Positions 8,011-16,558 of a stretch of 64,000 nucleotides of DNA are shown here, piece by piece. The translations under genes and the position numbers were made by a program. Position 1 is the stretch's first letter. Every line of letters begins with the position of its first letter. The notes under the pieces were generated by a model. The model did no database searches. It was not told the DNA's origin and saw only the letters and a list, made by a program, of their open reading frames with translations. The stretch is taken from the NCBI RefSeq assembly GCF_014650335.1, contig NZ_BMUT01000003.1, positions 414,549-478,548 of the forward strand. Direction: 5' to 3'. Source of the stretch: Streptomyces hiroshimensis. Its GTDB lineage: Bacteria > Actinomycetota > Actinomycetes > Streptomycetales > Streptomycetaceae.

Positions 8011-8406
8011 CTATAGGGCGATCAGCCCAGCGGGCGTCTCTCTGAAACCACAGGCATCGAAATAGAACGGACGCAGGTGGTCCTCGAAGTCGACGTGAAG
8101 CCAAGAGCACTTCGCGGCACGGGCTTCGTCGGCTGCGAGCGCAACGAGCCTGGCACCGACTCCTCTTCCCTGGCAAGACTGGGCGACCACCGTGTCCAGG
8201 ACGAAGGCATGGACCCCGCCATCCCAGACAACGTTAACGAAGCCGATCAGAGAGCCGTCTTCCCAAGCGCAAACCCAGCCGAGGCTGTGGCGTTCAAGCC
8301 GGGCTCGCCAGTCGACCTGAGCAACCGGGTGGCCGAAACCGTCGGCGTGCAGCGCGTTGAGGGAAGCGTTGCCGAAGTCGCCCCGCCACTCATACTTGAT
8401 CGTCAC
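8011..8406 (-). CDS. GNAT family N-acetyltransferase
   Basis: A protein of about 131 aa. It has the acetyl-CoA pyrophosphate loop as Q-G-R-G-V-G-A-R-L near residue 85, preceded by a V-L-D-T-V-V strand and followed by C-S-W-L-H-V-D-F-E and FYFDACGFRETPAGLI, the usual C-terminal GNAT motif. The GTG at 8406 was chosen because the longer upstream frame reads as low-quality Pro/Arg-rich sequence. The substrate is probably a small amine but is not predictable. The gene ends next to the IS5-type element. Confidence 0.75.
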   Translation of the reverse strand: MTIKYEWRGDFGNASLNALHADGFGHPVAQVDWRARLERHSLGWVCAWEDGSLIGFVNVVWDGGVHAFVLDTVVAQSCQGRGVGARLVALAADEARAAKCSWLHVDFEDHLRPFYFDACGFRETPAGLIAL

Positions 8407-8625
8407 GCCTCGATGGTAAGTTCCGGCCGAGCCCGGCATCGACCCGATTACGGAGCCAGAGGAACCCGCTCGCGAAGGAGTTGGAATCCTGCGCGGCCGA
8501 ACATCCGGCGTTTGAGCATCTTGGCCCGCCCGCCCCGGCCCGACGTAGTCGAAGCCAGGCCGTTGCTGTTCGCCGTCATTCAATCGAAGCGTTTGACAGC
8601 GAATCCAGTCGTTCAGGCTTCCTTG

Positions 8626-9183
8626 TCAGTGAACCTGGTCGCTCTTCGGCCCGATGCCTTTGGTCCTGGTCGGAGTTCCGTCCGGGGCGAACGAGTGGTG
8701 GAAGGTGAAGGCGTGCGGTGCGGAGCCGTGGGCGTGGAGGTGTTCCAGCCTGGAAACCCCGTCCTGCCAGGTGGGTATCACGCCGTCGGAGACCCACCAG
8801 CACACGTAATTCGGGTTCCCTGTCCTCTCGAACCAGTCGTAACGCCTGTTCAGCGCCTCACGGTGCAGACCGGTGTAGATGGCGTCGAAGGCGGGGCGCA
8901 GGTCGGTCCAGAGTGAGAGGGTCGCGTCCAGGGCGGCGGTTTCCGCCGTACGGCCCTTGTCGTACCAGGTCGGTACGGCGAACTCTCCCCATGCACCCCA
9001 GTCCATGTCGAAATGTGTGCCCCGGCCGCGGTCTGCCGCTTCAGCACGAGCGAGGTATCCGGGGTGCTGGCTGATCTTCCGGTAGATGGCCTTGCCGCTG
9101 TCCTGGAGTTCGCGTGTGAGAGGTGTGGGATCGGCGAGAGGTGACTTCAGGACGCCGAATGTGTACAGAGCAAGATGGGGCAT
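8626..9183 (-). CDS. DUF3291-like protein
   Basis: A 185-aa protein that starts MPHLALYTFGVLKSPLADP and contains many Trp residues (DWGAWGEFAVPTWYD, LSLWTDLRPAFDAIYTG, NYVCWWV, then W-Q-D-G and a His-rich end HAFTFHHSF). This is the pattern of the DUF3291 family, small ferredoxin-like-fold proteins related to antibiotic-biosynthesis monooxygenase domains, with no settled function. The start at 9183 has GGGAGAG upstream. No operon partner is seen. Confidence 0.65.
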   Translation of the reverse strand: MPHLALYTFGVLKSPLADPTPLTRELQDSGKAIYRKISQHPGYLARAEAADRGRGTHFDMDWGAWGEFAVPTWYDKGRTAETAALDATLSLWTDLRPAFDAIYTGLHREALNRRYDWFERTGNPNYVCWWVSDGVIPTWQDGVSRLEHLHAHGSAPHAFTFHHSFAPDGTPTRTKGIGPKSDQVH

Positions 9184-9939
9184 GCGTCTCTCCCTGGTTG
9201 GGGGTGCCTGGTGTGGACCCGGTTCGGTGGCTTGGGCATGGGGGCGAGGATTCCTGGGGCGGGACCAACTCATCCCGTCGCGGGTGGCTCAGCCTGAAGG
9301 AACCCCTGTGCGACCGTGGGCGATCGCCGAAGACCAGGTGAAGGTAGCTGCTTCTGCGAGCCATGTCGAAGTTGCGATTTCCCTGTCCAAGTGCCCTCTT
9401 GCACAGGTCCTTGCGGGAACTGGGGCGGTGGCGCTGCCTGCCGCGGTGGAAGTCCGCATCGGCCCGGCAAATGCCGAGAGGCAGCATCGGCAACCCCGCT
9501 CAAGCCGGTGTGCCGGGGCGACGCCGGCGGCGTTGTCGGCGGCGACTGGGTTGGATGACGGAGCGACTGGATTCACTGTCAAAGGACAGTTGCTGTAACT
9601 CGCCTGGGAGGTCTCATGGGACGGCCGTCCACCGGGGCGGTGCGCTCGACGGGCGACGTCGGCGACGCTGACCTGGATCACGCTATCGCCGGATCGACCC
9701 GCGCGGGCCGGGCCGCGAAATCGGCGCAAACAAGCGCCGGTCGAACTCGGGGACCGGGCCGGGGGCGGGCGGCGCCGGATCCGGGAAGGGCGGCGGCCCG
9801 GGCGCGGGCGGGGGCACCGGGACCGGCGCGGGATCGGGGCTGGGGCCCGGTGCCGGAACGGGCTCCGGACCGGGTTCCGGGCCGGGTCCGAGGCCGGCCG
9901 CGCCCGGGCGGCCGCCACGACCTCCTCGGAGGGCACCGG
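9184..9939. other. Low-complexity GC-rich stretch without an intact gene
   Basis: About 750 bp with no gene I can support. From about 9750 to 9940 the plus strand is made of G-rich words such as GGGGCCGG and GCGCGGG, and on the minus strand this would encode Pro/Ala/Arg runs. It lies directly downstream of the panD scar and may be the eroded continuation of the genes deleted there. Confidence 0.45.
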
Positions 9940-10019
9940 GGCCGGCTCGGGGTGCTCGGCGGCCCAGGCTGCCGCGTACGGGCAGAGCGGGACCACCGGC
10001 GCACCCGCCGGCCGGCGAC
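9940..10019 (-). pseudogene. Possible C-terminal remnant of a small GNAT-like gene
   Basis: Directly after the panD stop a frame reads VVPLCPYAAAWAAEHPE. This resembles the C-terminal motif of small COG2388-type acetyltransferases (I/V-x-P-x-C-x-Y-V-x-x-Y/W-x-x-x-H-P-E). No upstream part of such a gene is present and the sequence after it turns into low-complexity repeats. I infer that the same deletion or decay that hit panD removed most of this gene. Weak evidence. Confidence 0.35.
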
Positions 10020-10204
10020 TCAGCGGCTCGCCGCGAGCGGACTGCGGAGCTGCTCCGTGCCCGGCACCGGGGCGGCGGGATCTGCGCCCAGCTCGGCGAC
10101 CCGGTTGCCCTCGTCCACGTGCACCACCCGCGGCACCAGCCCCCGCGCCTCGGCTGGGTGACGGTGGCCCGGTGGATCTTGGACTTGAACATGGTACGAA
10201 GCAT
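10020..10204 (-). pseudogene. panD: panD remnant: aspartate 1-decarboxylase with its middle deleted
   Basis: The 5' part encodes MLRTMFKSKIHRATVTQ, the nearly invariant N-terminus of bacterial PanD. The sequence then changes frame and continues as ARGLVPRVVHVDEGNRVAEL and on to a stop after LRSPLAASR, which is the C-terminal end of actinobacterial PanD. Roughly 70 residues between them are gone, including the Gly24-Ser25 self-cleavage site that makes the pyruvoyl group, and the two parts are in different frames. The enzyme, which makes beta-alanine for pantothenate, cannot be produced from this copy. Another panD must exist elsewhere or beta-alanine must come from another route. Confidence 0.75.
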
Positions 10205-10269
10205 GCGAAACATTCCCGGAATGTCTGCTCCCTGCCTGCTTTCCGCAGGTCAAGGGCGGTCCCCGGAGC

Positions 10270-11520
10270 CTACATCGATTCGTCCCGCGACGCGGTGGCA
10301 TGGACCGGGAGACGGGTGAGACCGAGCATGAAGTTGGAGCGGAGGCGGGCCGGCGGGCCGGCGGGTTCGAACGTGATGCCCCGCCGCGCGATCTCCTCCA
10401 TGAGCAACGCGATCTCCATCTGCGCGGCACCCATCCCGATGCACCGGTGCACGCCGACCCCGAAGGCCATGTGCCGGTTGGGTGTGCGGCGTACGTCGAA
10501 CCGGTCGGGGTTCGAGAACCGCTCCTCGTCGCGGTTGGCGGACGCGTTCCACAGCGTCACCGAATCACCCGCGCGGATCAGTTGTCCGTGCAGCTCGACG
10601 TCGCGCGTGGCGACGCGCTGCACGTAGGCGTTCGTCGACGTCCAGCGGAAGACCTCCTCCACGGCGGTCGGCAGGAGCCCTCCGTCGTCGAGCAGCAGTT
10701 GCGCCTGGTCGGGAAAGTCCATGAAGGCCTGCACTGCGGCGGAGGCGGTGAAGGGGGTCGTCTCGTTGCCGCCCACTGCCACGTTCAGGCAGTTGTAGAG
10801 GATCTCGTCCTCGGTGAAGCGACGGCCGTTGACCGAGGCTCCCAGCAGAATGCTCACCAGATCGTCCGAGGGCGCGCGCCGGCGAGTCTCCATCAGGTCC
10901 ATCATGACGTCGAAGACCTCGACTTGGGAGGAGACGAGGACCGCCGACGGCTTCGAGTCACCGTGGTACCGGGGATCCTGGAACCCGATCATGGAGCGGG
11001 TGAGTGAGAGCAGGTGCAGGGCGTCCCGCCGTTCGAGCCCGAACAGCGCCGCCAGGAGCCCGGCCGGCAGTTCCGGCGCAACGTCGGCGGCGAAATCACC
11101 GCCGCCGTCCTTCAGCATCCTCTCAAGCGCGGCGCCGGCGTAGTCGCGGACCACCCGACGGGCCCGGTCCATGAGGGCGGGAAGGAAGGCCCTGTGCACC
11201 TGCTGGCGCATCAGGCGGTGCTGCGGGTCGTCCGAGGCGATCAGCATGCGGCCGGACGCGGAGTCCGCGTCCCTCCTGTGCGAGCCGCCCATCACCGTCC
11301 CCCACCGGGACGAGAACAGGCCCGCGTCGACATAGGCGTCGTGGACGTCCTGGTACCGCGTCAGCGCCCAGAAACCGGACGCCCCCGGGCCACCGGTGGC
11401 ACTGCCGCCGGTGGCGTTCCAGTGGACGGGACGATCGCGGCGCAGCACCCGCCATGCCTCGTGGGGGTCACCGTCGGTGAACAGGTCGAGGTCGGCGAGG
11501 TCGATCACCGTGGCGGTCAT
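10270..11520 (-). CDS. Cytochrome P450
   Basis: A 416-aa soluble bacterial P450. It has the I-helix motif GGNETT at 250-255, E-x-x-R at 289-292 (EVFR), and the heme loop [11 protein letters not shown] with the ligand Cys360. It is the last gene of the long minus-strand unit and overlaps the preceding A-PCP gene by ATGA. P450s paired with an A-PCP didomain often beta-hydroxylate the tethered amino acid (NovI, NikQ and Sky32-like cases), so hydroxylation of the amino acid loaded by that didomain is a reasonable inference. It could also act on the finished peptide. An electron donor is not encoded nearby. Confidence 0.9.
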   Translation of the reverse strand: MTATVIDLADLDLFTDGDPHEAWRVLRRDRPVHWNATGGSATGGPGASGFWALTRYQDVHDAYVDAGLFSSRWGTVMGGSHRRDADSASGRMLIASDDPQHRLMRQQVHRAFLPALMDRARRVVRDYAGAALERMLKDGGGDFAADVAPELPAGLLAALFGLERRDALHLLSLTRSMIGFQDPRYHGDSKPSAVLVSSQVEVFDVMMDLMETRRRAPSDDLVSILLGASVNGRRFTEDEILYNCLNVAVGGNETTPFTASAAVQAFMDFPDQAQLLLDDGGLLPTAVEEVFRWTSTNAYVQRVATRDVELHGQLIRAGDSVTLWNASANRDEERFSNPDRFDVRRTPNRHMAFGVGVHRCIGMGAAQMEIALLMEEIARRGITFEPAGPPARLRSNFMLGLTRLPVHATASRDESM

Positions 11521-13301
11521 CGTGCGAGCACCTCCTTCCGCAGACCGTCGATCAGACCGGCCTGCTCCTCCAGCACGCTGTACTCGAAGAGCACTTCCGG
11601 GCTGATCGCGACGTCCAGTTGCCGCCGCAGCAGCAGGCGCGCCCTGACCGCCAGGAGGGAATGGCCGCCGAGCGTGAAGAAATCGTCCAGGACACCGACG
11701 GACTCGACGTGGAGCAGGTCCTCCCACATCGTCGCGAGGAGGCGTTCGGTGTCGGTGCGCGGGGCCACGTACTCGTTGCGCCGGGAGGCCTGGTCCCCGA
11801 GCATGTCCGTGAGGCGGCGCCGGTCCCTCTTGCCGTGGGCGTCCGTGGGCATCGCGTCCAGAACGATGATCTCCGCGGGTACGAGATGGGCCGGCACCGC
11901 GGCCCTGAGGTGGCTGCGCAGCTCCCGCAGCAGGAACTCCTCCTGGCCGACGACCACGAAGGCCACCAGCCGCTTCTCCCCCGGCTCCCCTTCGCTGAGG
12001 ACGGCCGCCTCCGATACCGCCTCGTAGCGGCACAGGGCCCGTTCGACCTCCTGCGGTTCCACCCGGTGCCCTCGGATCTTCACCTGGCTGTCCGTACGCC
12101 CCAGGTACTCCAGCGCGCCGTCCTCACCGGAGCGGACCCGATCACCGGTGGCGTACATCCGCGTGCCGTCACCGGCGAACGGGTCGGCCACGAACCTCCG
12201 TGCGGTGAGCCCCGGGCGCCCCAGGTAGCCGCGCCCGACTCCCGGCCCGCTCACGTACAGGTCACCGGGCACGCCGGCCGGCACCGGCCGCAGCCGCTCG
12301 TCCAGTACGTGCAGCCGGGCGCGGCCGAAGGAGTGGCCGATCGGCACCTGCTCCCCCAGCACCCCGGTGTCGGTCACGGGGAAGCCGGTGCACGCGACGG
12401 TGGCCTCGGTGGGGCCGTACAGGTTGAACAGCTCCCCCGAGAAGCCGCCCTCGCGCAGCGCACGGCAGGTCGCGGGGAGCAGGACGTCCCCGCCGGAACA
12501 CAGCAGGCGGAGCCCCGACAGGGCTTCGCGGTCGTGCCGGGCGAGGTGGTTGAGGGCGATGGCGGGGGCCAGCATGGCGGTGATGCGGCGCCGGCGAAGC
12601 TCCTTGCCGAGATCGGCCTCCATCAGCTCCGGGATGCCGGGCACCACGACGACCTCCGCTCCTCCGGCGAAGGAACGCCACAGCTCGAAGGTGAAGGTGT
12701 CGAAGGAGATGCCCGACGACTGCGCGGTGCGGTCCCCCGGGCCCAGGAGCGGCAGGGTGTCCGCGAGCGCGAAGTCGACCATCTGGCGGTGCTCCAGCAT
12801 CACCGCGCGGGGTGCTCCGGTCGAGCCGGACGTGAAGAGCACGCAGGCCGCGCCGGCCGGATGCGAGGGCGGGAGCGGCACCGACGGCACGGGAGCCGGG
12901 CCACCCGGCGGGAACGGCCACTCCAGCACGGACGGTCCGGGCTGCGCCGTGCGCTCCGCCCGGCCGGGGGCGACGAGCACGTGGGTCACCGCGCCGTCGC
13001 GGAGCATCTGCTCACGGCGTGGTGCGGGATACACCTCGTCGACGGGAAGGTAGGCGGCGCCGGCCCGCAGGACGGCGAGCACGGCGACGACCACGGGTAC
13101 TCCCCGCGGCATGTGGACGGCGACGGTGTCCCCGGGGGAGACCCCGCGCGCGATGAGCGCCTGTGCCGACGCCCTGACCGCTTCTTCGAGTTCGCGGTAC
13201 GTCAATCGGGCTTCGCCGTCGCTGACGGCCGGGGCCGTCGGGTACCGCAGCGCGGTTCGTTCGAAGAGTTCGCTCAGCGTGCTGGGCACGTGCGCCGTCA
13301 T
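11517..13301 (-). CDS. NRPS didomain: adenylation-PCP
   Basis: A 594-aa free-standing module half. The A domain (about 1-510) shows LTYREL, the P-loop [11 protein letters not shown], the A4 region [28 protein letters not shown] and the Lys-bearing end DAHGKRDRR. The PCP (about 525-590) has [10 protein letters not shown] with the phosphopantetheine Ser. Read by eye against GrsA, the pocket is D-T-F-L-C-G-L-V-A. It resembles phenylglycine-type codes (D-I-F-L-L-G-L-L-C) only in part, so I call it a hydrophobic amino acid of unknown identity. Both ends overlap neighbours by ATGA. It probably presents its amino acid to the P450 and needs MbtH or other partners. Confidence 0.9.
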   Translation of the reverse strand: MTAHVPSTLSELFERTALRYPTAPAVSDGEARLTYRELEEAVRASAQALIARGVSPGDTVAVHMPRGVPVVVAVLAVLRAGAAYLPVDEVYPAPRREQMLRDGAVTHVLVAPGRAERTAQPGPSVLEWPFPPGGPAPVPSVPLPPSHPAGAACVLFTSGSTGAPRAVMLEHRQMVDFALADTLPLLGPGDRTAQSSGISFDTFTFELWRSFAGGAEVVVVPGIPELMEADLGKELRRRRITAMLAPAIALNHLARHDREALSGLRLLCSGGDVLLPATCRALREGGFSGELFNLYGPTEATVACTGFPVTDTGVLGEQVPIGHSFGRARLHVLDERLRPVPAGVPGDLYVSGPGVGRGYLGRPGLTARRFVADPFAGDGTRMYATGDRVRSGEDGALEYLGRTDSQVKIRGHRVEPQEVERALCRYEAVSEAAVLSEGEPGEKRLVAFVVVGQEEFLLRELRSHLRAAVPAHLVPAEIIVLDAMPTDAHGKRDRRRLTDMLGDQASRRNEYVAPRTDTERLLATMWEDLLHVESVGVLDDFFTLGGHSLLAVRARLLLRRQLDVAISPEVLFEYSVLEEQAGLIDGLRKEVLAR

Positions 13302-14101
13302 GGTGCGCCTCCCGTGGTGGTGACCGCGCCGGACAGCGCGTCGGTGAACTCGTCCTCCAGCAGCCGGGTCAGTGCCGCGGGCGCGGCGAGATAGCTGAGC
13401 TTGCCGCCCTCCAGGACCCGGTGACGCGTGTTCCCGTACGCGTTCCACTGGTGCATGGTCTCGGGCGACACCTCCGGGTCCCCGGTCCAGCCGATCGCCG
13501 TCAGCGGGCTGTGCACCGGACGCGGCACCGGGATCCGGTAGCCGTAGCACAGCTCCACGTCCGCCCTCAGGACGCGCAGGGCCAGCGGCAGGAGCTCGGG
13601 CATGACCTCTCCGCCGCCCAGCGCCTGTGACACGTGGTTGAGTTCACCGGCGAACTCCTCGTCCGTCATGGACGGGTGGTAGATGCCGCTCACCCCCGGC
13701 TCCGGAGAGCGGTACCGCCGCTGCGCCGGCAGGTGCGGCGCGGCGGCGGATGACACCACGAGCAGGGTCGCCCGGGGCAGTCCCAGGTCCTCGGTGCGGG
13801 CGGCCAGCGCGTGGGCCAGCAGGGCGCCCATGCAGTGTCCGAACAGCACGTAGGGCCGGTCGAGATGGGGGGCCAAGGCCTCGGCGGCCTCCGCGGCGAA
13901 CTCCGGCACGGTGCGGAACGGGGTGTGCCGGATCCGGTTCTCCCGGCCGGGCAGCTGAACGGGGCACACCTCCAGCGGCCCGATCCGTGTCGGCCACCGG
14001 CGGTACGAGGAGGCGCCCGTGCCCGAGTAGGGAAGGCAGAAGAGCCGGGCCCGGGCATCCGGCGAGGGCGGCCTGAGCAGCCACCGTCCGGTCGATTGCA
14101 T
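13298..14101 (-). CDS. Type II thioesterase with a Cys nucleophile
   Basis: A 267-aa external thioesterase of the alpha/beta-hydrolase type that removes wrong or stalled acyl groups from carrier proteins. The start [17 protein letters not shown] and a [15 protein letters not shown] segment fit the family. The nucleophile elbow reads GHCMG, so residue 90 is Cys (codon TGC) where nearly all relatives have Ser (GHSMG). GGAGG lies 6 bases before the ATG. Cys at this place is seen in some NRPS thioesterases and usually changes the chemistry towards acyl transfer or strained products. Here it may be a transferase or condensing enzyme instead of an editor; this is inference. Confidence 0.85.
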   Translation of the reverse strand: MQSTGRWLLRPPSPDARARLFCLPYSGTGASSYRRWPTRIGPLEVCPVQLPGRENRIRHTPFRTVPEFAAEAAEALAPHLDRPYVLFGHCMGALLAHALAARTEDLGLPRATLLVVSSAAAPHLPAQRRYRSPEPGVSGIYHPSMTDEEFAGELNHVSQALGGGEVMPELLPLALRVLRADVELCYGYRIPVPRPVHSPLTAIGWTGDPEVSPETMHQWNAYGNTRHRVLEGGKLSYLAAPAALTRLLEDEFTDALSGAVTTTGGAP

Positions 14102-14160
14102 TGCTGTCCTCCAACAGGCTGTACGCGGACACGGGCGCCTCGCGGGACCGTGCGCCGGTG

Positions 14161-14895
14161 TCAGTGGGCGGGGGTGCCGGACGCGACCCGGTCGACCGTC
14201 GCGCGGAAACCGGCCAGGGCCGTGACCGGGTCCGTCCCGTCCGCGAAGAGGCACGAGTTCACCAGGACCGACTGGAAGCCGAGCTCGAAGGCCTGCTCGA
14301 CATCGGCGGTGGAACCGATACCGCCGTCGAGCATGACCGGGACCGGGCTGCCGACGAGCATCTCCTTCATCGGCTCCAGGTGCTGGTGCTCGATCCCCCG
14401 CCGAGCCCCGATGGGCGATCCCATCACCCGCACCATCGTGCTCCCCAGTTCCACGCACTGCGCGAAGGTCCGGGCGTCGGGAGTGATCAGCGGCCACACC
14501 TCGAACCCCTCGGCGATCAGTTCCCGGGCCGCTTCCACCACTTCGGCGTTCACGCTGAGCTTGAAGCCGGGGTCGAGGACCTCCAGCTTGATGACGCGGA
14601 TGCCGGTCAGCCGGGCGGCCTCGCGGGTCCGCTTGACCGCCTCCGCCGCACTGGTGGGGTGGTTGATGTTCAGGACGGGGCTCAGGCCCAGTTCCTCACC
14701 GACGAGCGCCATCACGGAGCCCAGCGTCGCGGTGTCGTAGCCCACGGGCAGGTCGTCGCCCGCGGTGACCCGGTCGATGGTGTGGGTGTTCACGGCGAGG
14801 TGCCGGCAGCCACTGGCGCGCAGCATCTCGGCGGCCAGAGGGGTGTCGACGCGGTGGGCGGGCTTGGCACCGAAGCAGTGGAACAGGTCGATCAC
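14161..14895 (-). CDS. ThiG-like thiazole-synthase-family protein
   Basis: A 244-aa (beta/alpha)8 protein of the ThiG family. It has VIKLEVLDPG with Lys103, matching the Lys that forms the imine with the ketose phosphate in ThiG. Further down come VRVMGSPIGARRGIE, the phosphate-binding VPVMLDGGIGSTAD, and FQSVLVNSCLFADGTDPV. ThiG joins deoxyxylulose phosphate, a sulfur-carrier thiocarboxylate and a glycine imine. A cluster-borne homologue, BexX, instead inserts sulfur into a sugar in BE-7585A biosynthesis. No ThiS, ThiF or ThiO partner is seen here, so sulfur would come from housekeeping carriers. It overlaps the aminotransferase gene by 4 bp, placing it firmly in the biosynthetic unit. Confidence 0.85.
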   Translation of the reverse strand: MIDLFHCFGAKPAHRVDTPLAAEMLRASGCRHLAVNTHTIDRVTAGDDLPVGYDTATLGSVMALVGEELGLSPVLNINHPTSAAEAVKRTREAARLTGIRVIKLEVLDPGFKLSVNAEVVEAARELIAEGFEVWPLITPDARTFAQCVELGSTMVRVMGSPIGARRGIEHQHLEPMKEMLVGSPVPVMLDGGIGSTADVEQAFELGFQSVLVNSCLFADGTDPVTALAGFRATVDRVASGTPAH

Positions 14896-15836
14896 GATAC
14901 TCCTCGGAGGTACGAAGTGGATGAATCAGGGTGAGGGACGGGGGTGAGCCAGGAGGAACGGGAGGGATCGCCGCCCAGGACGGCTTCCCGGTAGGCGCGG
15001 CTCAGCGCGTCCGTCACGGGACGGGCGGCCGCGTAGGTGTGGGATTCGACGGCCGCGACGGGCACCAGGCCGCTCGCGGTCCCGGTGAGGAACATCTCGT
15101 CGGCGGCCGGCAGTTCCCCTGGCTCCACGGGCACTTCGGCGGTCTCGATGCCCAGGTCCCGGGCGAGGGTCAGGACGGTGTCGCGGGTGATGCCCGCCAG
15201 GACGCTGTCCTCCAGCCACGGCGTCACCAGGCGTCCCTCGCGCACCAGGAAGACGTTGGCGATCGTGGCCTCCGCCACCCTGCCGGAGTTCGGGTCCAGC
15301 TGGATGGCGTCGTCGAACCCGTCCGCCGAGGCGCGCGTCCGGGCGAGCGCGGACACCACGTAGGTGCCGGTCGCCTTGGCGCGCACCGGGAAGGTGAGCC
15401 GGGACGGGCGGCACCAGGGCGACACCGTGACCCGTACGGCCGGGGGCGCGGTGTCGTCGGGGGGCAGGGCCCAGATCTCCGTGCCCAGGGTGAAGTGGAA
15501 GTCCCGGAGGTTCACGCCGAGGCGCGGCTCCCGGGTGTGGAGCACCGGCCGCACGTAGGCGTTGTCCAGTCCGCTCGCGGCGGCCGCGTCCCGCACGTGC
15601 CCCCGCAGGGAGGCCAGGTCGTAGGCATGCGGGATGCCCAGCAGGGCCGCCGAGTCCAGCAGCCGCTGCAGATGCTCGTCGAGCCGGAACAGCGCCGGCC
15701 CCGTCGGCGTCGCGTACATGCGGATGCCTTCGAAGACGGCAGTGCCGTGCTGGACGCTGTTGCTCCCGAACGGAAGCTCCCGCGCCTGCAACGAGCCGTC
15801 CACGACCGTGCTGTGGGACGCTCCCCTGGTCACCAT
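14892..15836 (-). CDS. Class IV PLP aminotransferase (BCAT/DAT-like)
   Basis: A 314-aa fold-type IV aminotransferase. It starts with FGSNSVQHGTAVFEGIRMY (usual AxxxGxxxFEGxR), has the PLP Lys154 in RAKATGTYVVS, then a DDAIQLDPNSGRVAEATIAN segment and TGTASGLVPVAAVE. This matches branched-chain or D-amino-acid transaminases. In a peptide cluster it would either supply an unusual amino acid or make a keto acid. The ATGA-type overlap with the ThiG-like gene suggests linked roles: for example, the transaminase could provide or consume a keto compound used with sulfur. The exact substrate is not visible. Confidence 0.88.
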   Translation of the reverse strand: MVTRGASHSTVVDGSLQARELPFGSNSVQHGTAVFEGIRMYATPTGPALFRLDEHLQRLLDSAALLGIPHAYDLASLRGHVRDAAAASGLDNAYVRPVLHTREPRLGVNLRDFHFTLGTEIWALPPDDTAPPAVRVTVSPWCRPSRLTFPVRAKATGTYVVSALARTRASADGFDDAIQLDPNSGRVAEATIANVFLVREGRLVTPWLEDSVLAGITRDTVLTLARDLGIETAEVPVEPGELPAADEMFLTGTASGLVPVAAVESHTYAAARPVTDALSRAYREAVLGGDPSRSSWLTPVPHPDSSTSYLRGVS

Positions 15837-16558
15837 CGGGCCACCTCCTCCGAGAACCGGTCGGCCGCCGCGAGCACGGCAGCCGTCATGACGTCGTGGC
15901 GGCCGAGGACGGCCGCGTGGTCGCCGGGCAGCATGCGCACCGAGGAGCCGGGCCCGCCCAGGCGCTGCCACACCGCCACATCGGCCTCGCGTACCAGCGG
16001 GTCCTCGGTACCCCCCAGTGCGTGTACCGGGCAGTCCAGGACCACCGGACGGCGTGGGTGGCTCGCCACGGCGGCGCAGTCCGCCCGCCACACCGGCACC
16101 ATCATGGAGAGCAGCTCGGGGTCCTCCAGGACCATGCCGGGCACCGTGCCCTGCGCGGCCAGTGCCGCCGTCAGTTCCTCGTCCGCGAGCGTGTGCACGG
16201 AGCGTCCGGTCAGCAGGTGCGGCGGCGGGCAGGCCGCGACGACCAGTGCGCGGGCGCCGGTGCCGCGCTGCTGGAGCCGCGCCGCCATCTCCGTCGCGGT
16301 CAGGGCGCCCATGCTGAACCCGTACAGCACCAGCCGGTCCGGGGAGCGGCCGAGGCCGAGCTCCGCCTCCAACTGGTTCCACAGGTCGTCGGCCAGATCC
16401 GTGAAGCGCGCGGCGGCTGTCTCCGTGAAGCGGCTGTCGCGCCCCGCCAGGGCGGGCAGGTGGCAGTGCCCGTGCTTGCGCAGTTCCGCCACCATCCGGG
16501 AGTACGCGCCGCGCCCGCCGCCGACGGGCGGGTACAGGGCGAACCAGTGCTCGCTCAC
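15830..16558 (-). CDS. Type II thioesterase
   Basis: A 242-aa editing thioesterase. It starts WFALYPPVGGGRGAYSRM, has the nucleophile elbow GFSMG (Ser), a LDCPVHALGGTEDPLV strand with the catalytic Asp, and the His in MLPGDHAAVL. It is expected to hydrolyse mis-primed acyl groups from the PCP/ACP domains of this cluster. The start is a GTG at 16558 that overlaps the monooxygenase stop. It is the second of three free thioesterases in the cluster and, unlike the one at 13298, keeps the normal Ser. Confidence 0.88.
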   Translation of the reverse strand: MSEHWFALYPPVGGGRGAYSRMVAELRKHGHCHLPALAGRDSRFTETAAARFTDLADDLWNQLEAELGLGRSPDRLVLYGFSMGALTATEMAARLQQRGTGARALVVAACPPPHLLTGRSVHTLADEELTAALAAQGTVPGMVLEDPELLSMMVPVWRADCAAVASHPRRPVVLDCPVHALGGTEDPLVREADVAVWQRLGGPGSSVRMLPGDHAAVLGRHDVMTAAVLAAADRFSEEVARW

